Positions 38,801-50,800 of a stretch of 60,000 bases of DNA are shown here, piece by piece. How positions within the stretch are numbered: position 1 is the stretch's first letter; every line of letters starts with the position of its first letter. The notes beneath the pieces were generated by a model. The model was not told the DNA's origin. It ran no database searches and was given only the letters and a program-made list of their open reading frames with translations. A program made the translations under genes and the position numbers. This DNA is from Nymphaea colorata (taxonomy: Eukaryota > Streptophyta > Magnoliopsida > Nymphaeales > Nymphaeaceae): contig NC_045138.2 in assembly GCF_008831285.2 (NCBI RefSeq), positions 28,741,934 to 28,801,933 of the forward strand. Direction: 5' to 3'.

Positions 38801-41800
38801 TTGGGGCTGTGGTTATGTATGAAACACACACATCCAAAGACTCGAGGAGGAAGGTGGAAAGGTTGACTACTCCCTGGAAGCATAGAGTAGGGAGTACGAC
38901 CCTTTAGCACACGACTAGGCATGTGATTAATCAAGTAGACACTAGTAAGGATTGCATCACCCCAATAGTATTTTGGGAGATTTCGTTGGAACAGTATGGC
39001 TCGGGTGACATTGAGCAACTGACGATTTTTCCTCTCAGCAACCCCATTTTGAGGGGGGGTATAACTACAGGATGTCTCATGAACAATCCCCCTCTTTCGA
39101 AAGAATTCTTCAACAGTGAGACACAAATATTCACGAGCATTATCAGACCGAAAAGTCTTGACAGAATTTCCATACTGGTTTTCCACTAGGAGGATGAAGG
39201 TTTCAATAATGTGAGGCACCTCACTACGATCTTTCAACAAATACACAAAGGTACACCTTGAATAATCATCTATAAAAGTTATAAAGTATTGAAAACCACC
39301 ACGAGAATGAATGCCCGAAGGCCCCCACACATCAGAATGAACCAAGGAGAAAGCTTTATTAGAACGACTATTGGAAATTGGATAAGAAGCTCTAACATGC
39401 TTCGCAAACTGACACACATCACATGATAACATGGAAATGATTAAACAAGAACATAGTTCAGGGAACAAATGTTTCAAATCCCAAATGGGAGATGACCAAG
39501 GCGTTCATGCCAAAACAAAAATAACTGACGACACTCTTCCTCCTTCTCTGTTCTGCTGACTGCTGACATAAGAGCTGTGACAACGCGTATAGGAAGCCGA
39601 TACATCCCATCAGACACCAAACCAATCCCAATCCTCTTCCCGGTCACCAAGTCCTGCAAAACACAACGTTTTTCAGAAAATATAAGCTCACACTTTAGTT
39701 CCTTGGTAATCTTACTAACAGATAACAAATTTAAGGGAAGATGGGGAACATGTAAGGCATCATGAACTAAAAAGTTATTTAACAAGGAAAGACTCCCTTT
39801 CCCTGCCACAGAAGTAAAGGAACCATCGGCAAGGGACACACGTTCCTTTCCCGAGGATAGCTTGTAGTCATGGAAAAGCTTGGGGTTGCTAGTCATGTGA
39901 TGAGTGGCACCGCTGTCAACAATCCATTCACCCATATAAGAAGTACCTTCTCCCCCTGAAACAGCCAATGCCTAATTGATCTTCACCTCATCTGGTGTAT
40001 CTGCCTGACCAACATCAATCTTGCTCAGATATGCTCGTAGCTCACGAATCTGTTCAGCAGAAATAGAACCTTTCCCATCACTCAGACTTGTTGCAGACGA
40101 TACAGGCTTCTTTCCACTAGAAGACCTTCCCCTACTATCCTTCTTTTCTGGATACAGGTCCCAACAAAAATCCCTAGTATGACCAAATTTTTTGCAATGT
40201 GTACATTTTCGGGAAGAACGAGGAGTTCCCACAGGGGCACGGCTAACATAGGCAGACTGTTCTTCCCCCTTTCGTCCACTAGAAAGCAGCCTTCTCTGTT
40301 CTTCAGCTTCAACCGGGAATAGACATCTTCAATACTAAATGATTCGTCAGAGTTAAGAATTTGACTCTTTATATTTTCAAAGTCATCATTCAGGCCGGAT
40401 AAGAAAAGGAATACCCTGTTTTCCCATTTATCAGTCATGTACTGCATCTGGTCGTGAGGACATCTCCATGTAATATCAGAGTGATAGTCAAGGTCCTCCC
40501 ACTTAGATTTTAATGCTGCATAAAAGTCTGCAACCGAGAGAGCACCTTGTCGCAGGGAATACACATCCTTCATACACACGAACTTTCCTTTTCTTTTGGC
40601 CATACATCTGCTCCAAAATAATCCACATATCCCTTGCAGTCTTCTTACGAAGAATGAGGGGTTGGATATCCGGGGACACTGAATTGACAATCCAGGTTTT
40701 GACCTGGTTGTCTTCAAGAAACCATGTATCCCAAGCCAGACTATCTGCAGCAGGTTCAACCTTTCTCCCATTCACATAGGCAATGCGTCCTCGCCCAGCA
40801 ATCCCCATAGTAATCGCAGCAGACCATCGGGAATAGTTCTCCTTGGTAAGTTGAATGGTGGTAACTTGAACCGGTACATGATCAGTCCGCGCAGACACAA
40901 CATCAGGTAGTAGTGACTGAAGAAGAAGACGAGTCAGCCATGATCACCAGGTAGAAGTGGCTGCCAAAGAACACACACAGCAGCAGTAACCTAGAGAAGA
41001 GGTGAGATGACGCAGTCGGGGATCAACGGCGGAAGCGGTGGGAGCAGCGGAAGCAGAGGGCGGCGCTTGGCAGCGCGCGCCGAGAACAGGCGACGGTGTT
41101 GGACGTCGGCGTCGGTGGTCGGACGTCGGCGTCGGCAAAGGCGTCAGCAGAGACGTTGGCGTCGGCAGTCACGACACCAACGACGCAGCAGCGGCAGTCA
41201 CGGCCACGGCGGGGCAGCGACGGAGGCCGTTACGGTGCGGCGACAGTGGCGGCGGTGGTGGTAGCGACGGTGGTAGCGGCGGCGGCAGTCAGGGTTGGAA
41301 CTTCACAACCATAGAAAAAACAGATTTTGTTTTCTCCAAGTCCGACGGCTCTGATACCATGTAGAAATAAAATGTGCACGAGAGTAGAAGAAAGCACACA
41401 GATGTAACGTGGAAAACCCTCAACGCGAGGGAAGAAAAACCACGGGTGAGGAGGTCTGGTGTCCACTAGCCTCCAGACACTCTCTCTCTTCAAAACTTCA
41501 TTAACTCAAAGATTAGGGTTTACAGAGATATAAGTAAGTCCTAATTAGGACAAACCGGATCGGGTACGGATCCGGACCCGAACAACAAAACCCGTCAACA
41601 CGGGTTTTAAATGACGAGGTTTCTCAGGTATGATACAGCAAGTTTGATTAAAAAAAATGAAAAAAATATGGCATTTTTTTCAAATTTTAAGAATCTTAAA
41701 AGTTAGGGAAAAAATGAAATAAATAGGAAACTAATAAGACAACATCTAAAAATAAGTACATAAGAAACAAATAAAAATTAGAAAATGGAAAGAAGCAGGC

Positions 41801-44800
41801 CAGCATTAAAAAATGTTAAAAACATGGGAAAACATGAAGAAAGCGTGTTTTTTTTTCATTTTGACATTTAAAAAAAATGTTGTCTTTTTGCCTTTTCGGG
41901 TGACATGTTTTTTTTGTGTTTTTAACTTTTTAACACATTTTTCTGAAAGAAACATGTCTTTCCTTGTTATGGTTTTAAAGCTGAATATCTGACTAGTGGC
42001 CATAGCAACAACAACAATCAAAATTGTATGGTTGAAGCAGTTAATTCAAGATATAGGGCTTGTTCATAAATACACCAAACATGTATGTCGTGATATCAAA
42101 AGTGCTGTTGACATGGAGGGTAGACAACCCATCGAAATAGACTGTCAATATATTCAGGGAGAACATCTGAAGAAAACTATGAACTTACCATATGTGATTG
42201 GGACCTTCAAATTTCAATTGGAAGCTTCTTCCCTACTGCCTTGTATCCTCCAAGGTTAAATTTCTTATTAAAACAAACTTTCAGTTGTGACATCATAATT
42301 TTGAGTGGGGTGCTAAAAAATTATTGCATATGTATATATATTAAATATAAGTCATTGTATATGTATATCATTGTTCTATATGTGTTTACACACATGTGCG
42401 CACACACACACGCACACACACGTGTGTGTGTGTGTGTGTTCTTTTCTATTTTTATCTTTCATATTTTTGTGTCTTTTATTTGTTTATTTTATATTATTCT
42501 GTTTCACTGCAGCACTTCTAGCCATTTGAGGCTCCAGTGCTAGCTGTCGGAAAAACACCAACAGCCAGTTAATCAGTTACCTTTCTCTATAAAAAGAGTC
42601 TGCCATCAATTGTGTATTCCAAGCACTTCTGAAGCATTCTCTTGTGCAATACATTATTCTTTTGTGCCTTAGTGCACAACTTTTTGCTTCAAATCAATCG
42701 AGTCTGTCTTTTCTGAGGTTTTGGATTCGAGAAATATAGATACAATAAAAAGCCAAGAAAATAACTACTCACACATTGCTTACAACTATTATCATCTCAT
42801 GCACTAAAAAGATGAACTTTATCAAGACAGGAAGATTTTGAATAAGGGTAATTGTGGAGTCATAATATCTAACTGCTGAAGAATGAAAATAAAAATTCTC
42901 ATCAGTATTCTAGGTCCTCCAATAAATTGGATCCTCAGGAAGTTCAGGACTGGTGACACCTTTTTTGCTTGGTTTAAAGACAACAGCCACTGCTGACAGC
43001 ACACCAATAAGACTCCCAAAGCATCATACTGACCATTATGATAATCATTAATCTGCTGTGGTTATCTTACACATTAGGTTAGATACGACCAAAACAATAA
43101 AATTTGGGTCCTAAAGTGCACGAAGAAGAGGGAACATCTGAATCATAAATTTAAGATGTGAAGAAAGATCTCCACAACAACACAGATGTAGGAACAGTAT
43201 CTGATCCATAAATTTAAGGTGAGGAAAAAGATCTCCACAACAACACAAGATGTGGGAACAGTATCTGATCCATAAATTTAAGATGTGGAAAAAGATCTCC
43301 ACAACAACACAAGGTGTAGTGAGTTGTATGCTAAGGACCTAAAACTTGAAATAACTAGAGAGGATATAAGAAAATTTTCAAATAAATTTCAAAGTGAATA
43401 CGCAAAGCATACCTTCTTTCCAGTTTTTTGAGCATCTAAAGCATCATAAAAGATGTTAGTTAACCGAAGCATTTTTTTTGTTAGGCATCTTCTCTCCTCT
43501 TCACAGTCATCTCCAAGGGTCAATAAACGATCCATGTAGGCTAACCAGCTGTCCGCCGCCATACTTATAGTATTGCTGAAGGACAAAAACGAGAAAAACA
43601 GTTTAAAAACCAAAAGGATAATAATAAGCCTTCCCTATCCAACAAAGAAACACATACTCATATACAGATATTTAGTTCTTTATACTGTATGCAGGAAGGA
43701 AAAGAAAAAAGCAATATAACAACAGTAGGAGAGCTGATTTTATGGGTTTGCTTCTGTTTAACCATCTCCAGATGTAGATATTGATTTGTGAATAAGGCAT
43801 AGGATGGCCAATTTACTGTAGCTTCAGCTTGGGAACTTGGTCCCTCCTTTCATAAAAATGATGAATCAGATATTTCCGATTCAAAGTATGGTTTTGAACA
43901 TTATTAATGCTACAAGAGGTGAATTTTGCCAATTGAAACACTTTCTTTCATGAAACCTAAATGGTGAACCATGGCTTTCTCAATCTACAGCTATCCTTCT
44001 CATATATATTTACCAGTTCTCAGCCATTGTCATTAGTTTTGAAATTTAGATTTCAACTTCTCATACCTCGGATGGAACCGATTTGCTAAAAAAGTACTGA
44101 AAAGCTCTCTTTCCAGCTCCACTGGGGATGAAGGCAGGGGCTTTACAGACTGCTTTGCTGCAGAAGGAGGACGCTCCCATGGTCTGCTGGACCGGAAGGA
44201 GGACAGCAACTGGAAACAAATTAAGGTGACAATTCACAAATGAAATATAAACCCTAGAAAAATAACATGGTGAGCAACTCATAGATGTACGCATCCAATG
44301 TCTCCTAGTTCATAATGACCACCTTTTAACCCACTTTCCGTCTCCCCTTTTCCCTTCCTTTTTCCTTGTCAACACAGAATTGCAAAATAAGTCAACAATC
44401 CTACCAACCAGTATCGATCCACCCAAGAAATTTTCTTGCAACGCAGTTGCTATCAGCCATGCCCACTTTGCATAAGTGGCAATTCCTCTCATGAGGGCCC
44501 CAATAAATGCATAGTTATGTAAGCCAAATCAGTCTAAAACAATAGAATCTACCTTTTAACTTGACATGGGAAGTACCAGCTAAAAAAACACAATCAAAAG
44601 AAGAAACAATCAAGTGGTGCCATTATTTTAAGGATTAAAATGAATATACGGTTTGCAACAGCATATCGGGGTTCAATTGGAGATTCCTGTCAACATATAA
44701 ATACCAACATGTTTTTGCCAACAAGCTTTCTCATGTCCCCATGTGTGCATAGCAAAATGCAAATATAATCTTATTTTACAGTTTCTATGCATGTATGAAA

Positions 44801-47800
44801 ACTTTGGATATATGTCTAATGATCATTTATATTTGATTTGTATAAACGTGAATATATATACATATATATATATAGATTACCTGGACATAGGTTTATTCTT
44901 ATGTATTTTTATTCTTCTTATGTATTTTTATTCTTCTTTATGTATTTTTGTTTTTATTCTGCTGTTCTGCTAAACTGTAGTTTGGCTGCTGCTGAAATAG
45001 CCATTGGAACTAGTCCAATAGCTAGTTCCTTCTTCTTCACTCTAACCTTATGTAATCTCTATAAATTAAGCGATTTCGTATCCACATTCAGGTATGGCCT
45101 GAGTGTCAGTTGTAGCTTGCTTTTTTATTAATATATATATATTCTGATTCTTCCAAATTTGAGGAAAATGAAATTCGTGATTCAAGAGTCTGTGCCTATT
45201 CTTTCAAAGTGTGTGCTCTGGTTTACATCAAGATCCTGTTTCAGGATCCTATCTGCTCATTTTTGTCTTATCTATTCATTTTTGTCAAAGCATGAAAAGA
45301 AAGAAAAGCCAACTGGCACTAGCACTGCAGCCATATGAGTCAAGCCATAGATGAGGCATATAGCTACTATACAATCATTCAAGTAATGGTGATAGCAACC
45401 ATCCATCACGCATTAATGGCCTCCCCTTGTACTATGTTTAGTTTCTTAAGTCTTCCGTTCAGCTAATGCAAAGTCCCTTGAGTAAAAAAAAAAAAAAAAA
45501 AAGGTTTTAAACATCGTAGCTTGTCTGTCTCGAAGGACAGAGTGCCAAGATATAAGAAGATGAACCACACATTATTTTCTTCATGCAAGCTTTATGACCC
45601 ACATGGCCATATCTATGGCATCTAAATTTGGAACTCTCAAAGGACTCTTTCCATGTATAATGTATTGGTGACTTGTGCTGTTTGCATAAACTTTTTTTAC
45701 TACCTACCAGCCTGTACACTAGACCAAGAAAGAAGACATGCCTAGCATGCTTGAATTTGACCAAATTAATCTCTATGCAAGTTGATCCATCGATCAGAAC
45801 AATCACGAGTTATGTATCATCTACTCTCCATTGATTTAACTAATTTCATAGCTTTGTTCGCTCCTTGCGTTTAGATTTTGAATTGACCAGAAAGCCTCCT
45901 AGATCTTCCCTTCTAATCACACTTTTCATGAATCAATAGTGTAACATAGCAGGGAATAATTGCATTTCATTATATGCAGATTGCTTAATCCACCACCATC
46001 TCAACTACATAAAAATACTCCTACACCCTTATACCACTCAATCTGATTAAAAACATCAAACTAGGGATTCAAGCAACTCAGCCTTCAGTTAACCAAGTCT
46101 TTTGAAAATGACATCCCAAACTCAAATTCTTCGCATAAGGAACAAGCTACTTTAGTGTAATTGCCCTATCTTCTCTCGATTAAAAAACTGCCAGGAACAG
46201 TGGTACTTCATCAAGAAGAACAGTCAACAACTTTAAAATCATTGTCATGCAAAAAAGGAGAGCATTGCATCCCACAAATACAAAGACTTTACTCTTGAGT
46301 AGGTGCCACTTTATGAGTTTTCAATCCAACATGAAACAAACAGAACCAAAATGTTTTCATGTCTAAACCATCACACATGAAGTTCTAGAGAGGCAGTGAG
46401 ATTATGCCTTGCATTTGTTACAAGTGAAACTTACGAGATGCTACAGCCAAAATCTTTCAGTATTCCTCACTTTCAAAGCATTTTTTTCCTTATTGCCTCT
46501 TTCCAATACTCCTAAGATTTTCCTTCTAATGCATGCATTAACAAAAGCATAAAAAGTTTCCCCAAGCTGACTCAGCCATGTATAAACCACACAGCAAGAG
46601 CAAACCAAACAAAGCACATAATATATCTACATGCACTATTATAGTTACTTCCAGGAATGATAAAGAAGAAAATTTAACTTAGTGGCTAATCCACAAATGT
46701 TGTTTTTCACCTTGGAGTTCAATGATACCCAGTACATGTCACCATCAAAATCACTATTAGCTATTTCATCAGCTGCTGACCGAGGACCTTGGGTAGGAAA
46801 GAAGATGGCAAATTTTGAATTTCCAACAAAATTTGGTAACTCCTCAATATAAGTAGATGAAAATCTATGGATGTCCCCAAAATGCAATCCAGGATGCTTG
46901 TAAACCAAAACTTCACCCACTATTTGCCCATGATCCCTAAAAGGTGGAGAAAGACAAGTTTTCAGAACTAGAAACATAATTGCAAATGCAAAACATAGAC
47001 ATCTCTTAAGCCAGCAAAAAGTCACATCACAAAATATATCTCAAACTACAACATATTCTGGACTCAAGTAAGTGCCTAGAATAGGCAAAAAGATATTATT
47101 TCTCACCAGCAAGAAAAAAGAAGATGAATTCGATATAATTTGCCATGCCCACAAAATGGAAAATATGCATCAAAGAAAAAGAACAAAACAAAAGCAACAA
47201 AAAGGAAAAATAGTCAAAGAAACATCTTGCAAACAATGGAACACAGAAAAGCAACTCATCCAGACTCCTGAATTGTCATAAAGCAAAGCAGCTCTGAAAG
47301 AAGCACTTGGGCAGAAGATGAATAAAAGATTACTAAGAAACGAGTGGTCAGAAGAAAGAAGAAAGAAATAGAAAAAATGAATGAATCAAAACAAGTTTTT
47401 ATGGTTAAACATATCAAATCTAAATAGAAAACCATGTCCTAAAAAATAGCTTGGTTCAAGATTATCACTAGCAATACCACAATGCAACTAAAATAACAGA
47501 AATGCACTTACAAAATAATGCAGACTTGATTGGATCTAAGCTTTCCAGTAGGATCAACAGTGCCCATCAAATAGTAGCAGTCCGAAATATAAACTTTTCC
47601 TTCTTTGAGACGCTTCCTTTCCTCTCTCAACAGACTGGACAATTTAAGTTGCAAATATGGTTCATCCAAGGGAATCCCAACCAAAAGCATCCTCACTAAG
47701 ACATCACTCATCTCAGGATACTTCAAAGCAGCTGTTATGCCACATGAAATCAATGACATTTAGAGATATTTGATACATGAAAAAAAATTCAACCAATCAG

Positions 47801-50800
47801 CCATAAACTTGTAACTCAAGGTATAAACCCTGAAAAATACATTTGAACAAACTAACCAAATTCACCAAAAGAAAATATTATTACACTTCATGTTTATTTG
47901 AATAAAGCATGGACATAAACTTGTTCTTTCAATTAAAGAAGGAATTAAAGGGGTTTATGTACCTTTAAGTGCAGAATATGGATTGGAGTATGCATGTTTA
48001 GCATCGTCTAGTGCATCTGTCACAAGTCCCAGAAAGAAATCTTTGGGAACACCACCATAACTTAGCAACGCAATTAAATATCTTGAGAGAAATGTCTTCT
48101 TAGGACGAACACTGCATTACAATTTAGCATTAGAAAAAATTCCAACCAGATTCTCAAACCACAAGAAATATGATTATCTCATTATCTGACTACATCTTCA
48201 GTAGTAATCAGCTCCAGAATAATTATGGTATCCTCAATCAGATGAAACATGACATTCAGAAAGACTAGAGAATGTCCACAATAGAGTAGCATTACATCCA
48301 AAATTTGTTTGAAATTTTAAATGATAACATATGCACACTTTTATCCATGTTAACTGCCTCATCCTGGATAAGGGTTGCACCAATTGGGTTAGAGCAGTGT
48401 GTGTGGTTGAGTTTTTTTCTTGTAGAATGTGGAAGTTAGCAGGTGGCTGCTAACAATTGGTATCAGAGCCAATTTCTCAAGGGGTTCAGGTCGGCAGATT
48501 ATGGCTGGTCGATTGGAACAGGTGGAGAGTACCTTCGCAAGGATCAATGGAAAGTTGGACCAGATGGACGAGAAGTTGCAGATGATACTGCTAAGACAGC
48601 CGCAGATGAGGGTATTGCTTGAAGAAAGGCTTCATGGTATGTATGAGCACTCGGGTGTCTTCTGAAGACGTCTTCATGACTTGGCAGCAACAAGGCAAAG
48701 TAAAATACCAGGATGACAGGGCGGAGATGCAACCACCCTCAGACCAACTGGGTGCATTCACTGCCATATGGTCAGGCGTTCACAAAACATATGTGTTCCA
48801 GGAGATTCTTGGAATCTCCAATAATGAGGAAAACGGCTCCAGTTCTGCCACTGAGCCGCTCTCAGTGTTGACCCACCTTGCACAATAAATTACAATCAAG
48901 GGAGCAAGCAAGAGGCACATTGGGAATAGGAAGAATTTCAAGAAGGCGTTCCACAATGCCGCCTCTCAGATGGGTGTTTCCACCCTTCCATTGTTCTCCG
49001 GCGACAAGATCAGCGGCATTGGCGTCTTGGTTCGATCACCCAGGGACTATGCTATCTTCATAACAATAGCACCTAAAACACTCACCCACACGCACTACTC
49101 TAACCCAGTTAGAGCGACCCTCACAAAGGAGAACCCCTATTACATCCATAACCTTAATTGCACCCCCAATTCCCTTGTTTATAGCCATCTTCTAGGTCAG
49201 TCCAGTAGACCTGATTCAGACCCAATTTTGGATCCGAACCCTGGACACTAACAATAATGGTTTGCACTTTGCATGAACTTCATTGTAAAACATATATACT
49301 TTTGCTTTAGGATTTACATGGGTTCCTCATTTGAGGTGGGAATATCTCTCCTTGGAGGTGCCACAGTTCTCAGTCTGATTCCTATTGCAACTTCCCCCCC
49401 CTCTCTCTCTCTCTCACACACACACACACAAAAAATGAGCATTATTCACATGGATGGCGCTGCACATGGACCAGTTCAAGCAGGTCTGGAATTAAAAAGG
49501 CTGGACCGAGCTTGAGCAGAGTCCAAACTTTAGAATTTTGACTCGGTCTGGTTGTTGGTGCCATGTAGACCCAACTGACCTGCTTTTAAATAACTTAACA
49601 CAGACCAATAAAGAGAACCTTAGGCAATTGTTAATTTTTCCAAAGAAAACAAAAAAAAATTGCATTTACATGAAAGAGAAAAAGTCAGCAATGAAGCTTC
49701 GGTTTCCTAAGACAATTAGAGAGAGGAGGATGAGATTGGCACTGAATTTGTTAATGTTAGAATATATTGTAATGGGGAACCGGGTCCATATCTGGACCCG
49801 GTCCTATGGGGCACGGATACCGAGGCGGGCTCGTTATCCTAGGCGGCACTCTTTCTCTCCCTCCTATATATTCTTCACTTACATGTAATTGTTGAGTTAA
49901 GTGAATGTAATTTTTCTCTCTCCTAGGGTTGCGGTTTGCCCCTAGGTCAGAGCTTCCCCGTGGTTTTTCACCTCTTTCTGAGGTTTTCCACGTATACTGT
50001 GTGTGTTTTCTCTACTCTCTCCTTGTGGTTCGTGTTTCTACAGTTAAAATAGTAAATCTTACTTTCTTTGAAGTTTCGGAAGTTGCTATTTTGGTAACAA
50101 GCACAGCATCATAAAAAATTCAACTCATACATTTAAAAGATCACCTTTATTAATTAAAGCAAGATTGCATGGGCTGGGTCAAGAATAGGTTGGTCTTGAC
50201 ATGCAACTTGGACACCAGAAGTGAGTTATGAACACCCTTACACATGGGAAGATTATGAAAGTCAAGTAAACAAAAGAAAATTGAAAAGCTCCATAATAGT
50301 TTCTCGAGACATCACAAACGTTTGTGGATTATCTACCTAGTTGAGACAATCTCAAAGGAATTGATTGAGTGAGTGTTTGCAAGCACATCTCTATCAACCT
50401 TCACCATCGAGTCGCGTACCTGAATTGTATTTGGAGGCAGCTACACTCAAACAAGGGGAAAACACAAAATTAGAAAGCAGCAAACTAGTTCCATTGATTA
50501 CCAATTTGAAATTTTCAATATGATACTTTAATTTGCACTTCATGGAAACAGATATAATAACATGTTTAGAGTTACAGTGTTCAGAATTTAGTGATGAATT
50601 ATTCCTAAGAAAAATATATATACTAGGGCTCAAAGATCCAACACAAATTTGTTAAGACAATTGAGACAATACTGGCAGCTTGCAATCATATCGTAGACCT
50701 TGCTCCCTACATAGTCAGACCCACACTTGAGAATCCAAGGCACAAGTCTAGAATCAAGGACCACCTTCTACACAAATATGCAGGAAATAAAGTTAAACAT

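Larger units (their letters stand above)
36373..41600 (-). mobile_element. Ty1/copia LTR retrotransposon C
   Basis: 5,228 bp on the minus strand with 5-bp duplications CGGGT (36368-36372 and 41601-41605). The LTRs are 36373-36612 (240 bp) and 41360-41600 (241 bp); on the minus strand they start TGTTGACGGG and end TTTCTACA. The PBS for initiator tRNA-Met is at 41347-41359, and the polypurine tract GAGGGGGAG is next to the 3' LTR. The LTRs differ by three transitions and one indel. Its proteins are close to those of element A, but its LTRs are distinct apart from the CCGTGGTTTTTC and TTTTCCACGT words. Confidence 0.96.
36347..41972. mobile_element. CATAGTC-type TIR element, copy 1 (split by element C)
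   Basis: The left piece 36347-36372 (catagccacaaatatcattt) and right piece 41606-41972 (ending ttgttatgg) together resemble the intact copy at 52958-53260: both continue into gggttttaa, then a gaggtttctc-like block and end with an AACATGT..TATGG block. It is inserted in the RNase H part of remnant D; the flanks GATTAAAG and TTTTAAAG look like a decayed 8-bp duplication. No coding capacity. Confidence 0.7.
24060..42740 (+). mobile_element. Old Ty1/copia remnant D, host of all other insertions
   Basis: Decayed pol pieces in order: about 24060-24197 (integrase end, LNNISPFKK); 34746-36346 (continuing with an RVFWRKCFV-like block, then an RT block with [17 protein letters not shown] and LLLHVDM in place of LLYVDDM, ending in CKKQQKVSL); and 41973-42290 (RNase H end, [10 protein letters not shown] to PPRLNFLL). 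The wording is closest to element B's lineage. It carries many stops and frameshifts. Element A splits it at 24197/34746 and a TIR element at 36346/41973. A polypurine-like GAGTGGGG precedes a candidate 3' LTR at 42311. The outer limits are approximate. Confidence 0.75.
22218..43412 (-). other. RDR intron 16, about 21.2 kb, filled with nested transposons
   Basis: It separates the exon encoding [10 protein letters not shown] (43413-43575) from the exon encoding the downstream RDR block with QYPHYLERD (22079-22217). Both are phase 0 and continue the same protein. From low to high coordinates it holds a hAT-like MITE (22534-23262), about 0.7 kb with an isolated primer-binding site, copia remnant D with elements A, B, a TIR element and C nested in it, a CA/TG tract, D's probable LTR, about 0.4 kb without features and a minisatellite. 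Confidence 0.9.
48112..50336 (-). other. RDR intron 11 with two retroelement pieces
   Basis: 2.2 kb between the exon ending in the EIVST block and the exon carrying SYGGVP. It holds a PBS-bearing fragment (about 48348-49255) and a solo LTR (49755-50042); a short CT/CA microsatellite is at 49397-49431. Confidence 0.85.

Noticed and set aside
41007-41364. Three overlapping plus-strand Gly/Arg/Thr-rich frames
   Set aside because: They arise from the GC-rich leader of element C read on the wrong strand.
43138-43318. CRISPR-like array
   Set aside because: Units are directly adjacent without unique spacers and the genome is a plant's; it is a minisatellite.
45507-45806. Minus-strand frame with [12 protein letters not shown] as a zinc-knuckle gene
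   Set aside because: The first cysteine of the knuckle is missing and no other retroelement domain lies nearby; noted only as a possible scrap.
50676-50780. Exon-like minus-strand open stretch in RDR intron 10
   Set aside because: It has no similarity to the RDR block expected there; that block ([12 protein letters not shown]) is found intact at 50337-50440 and joins in phase.
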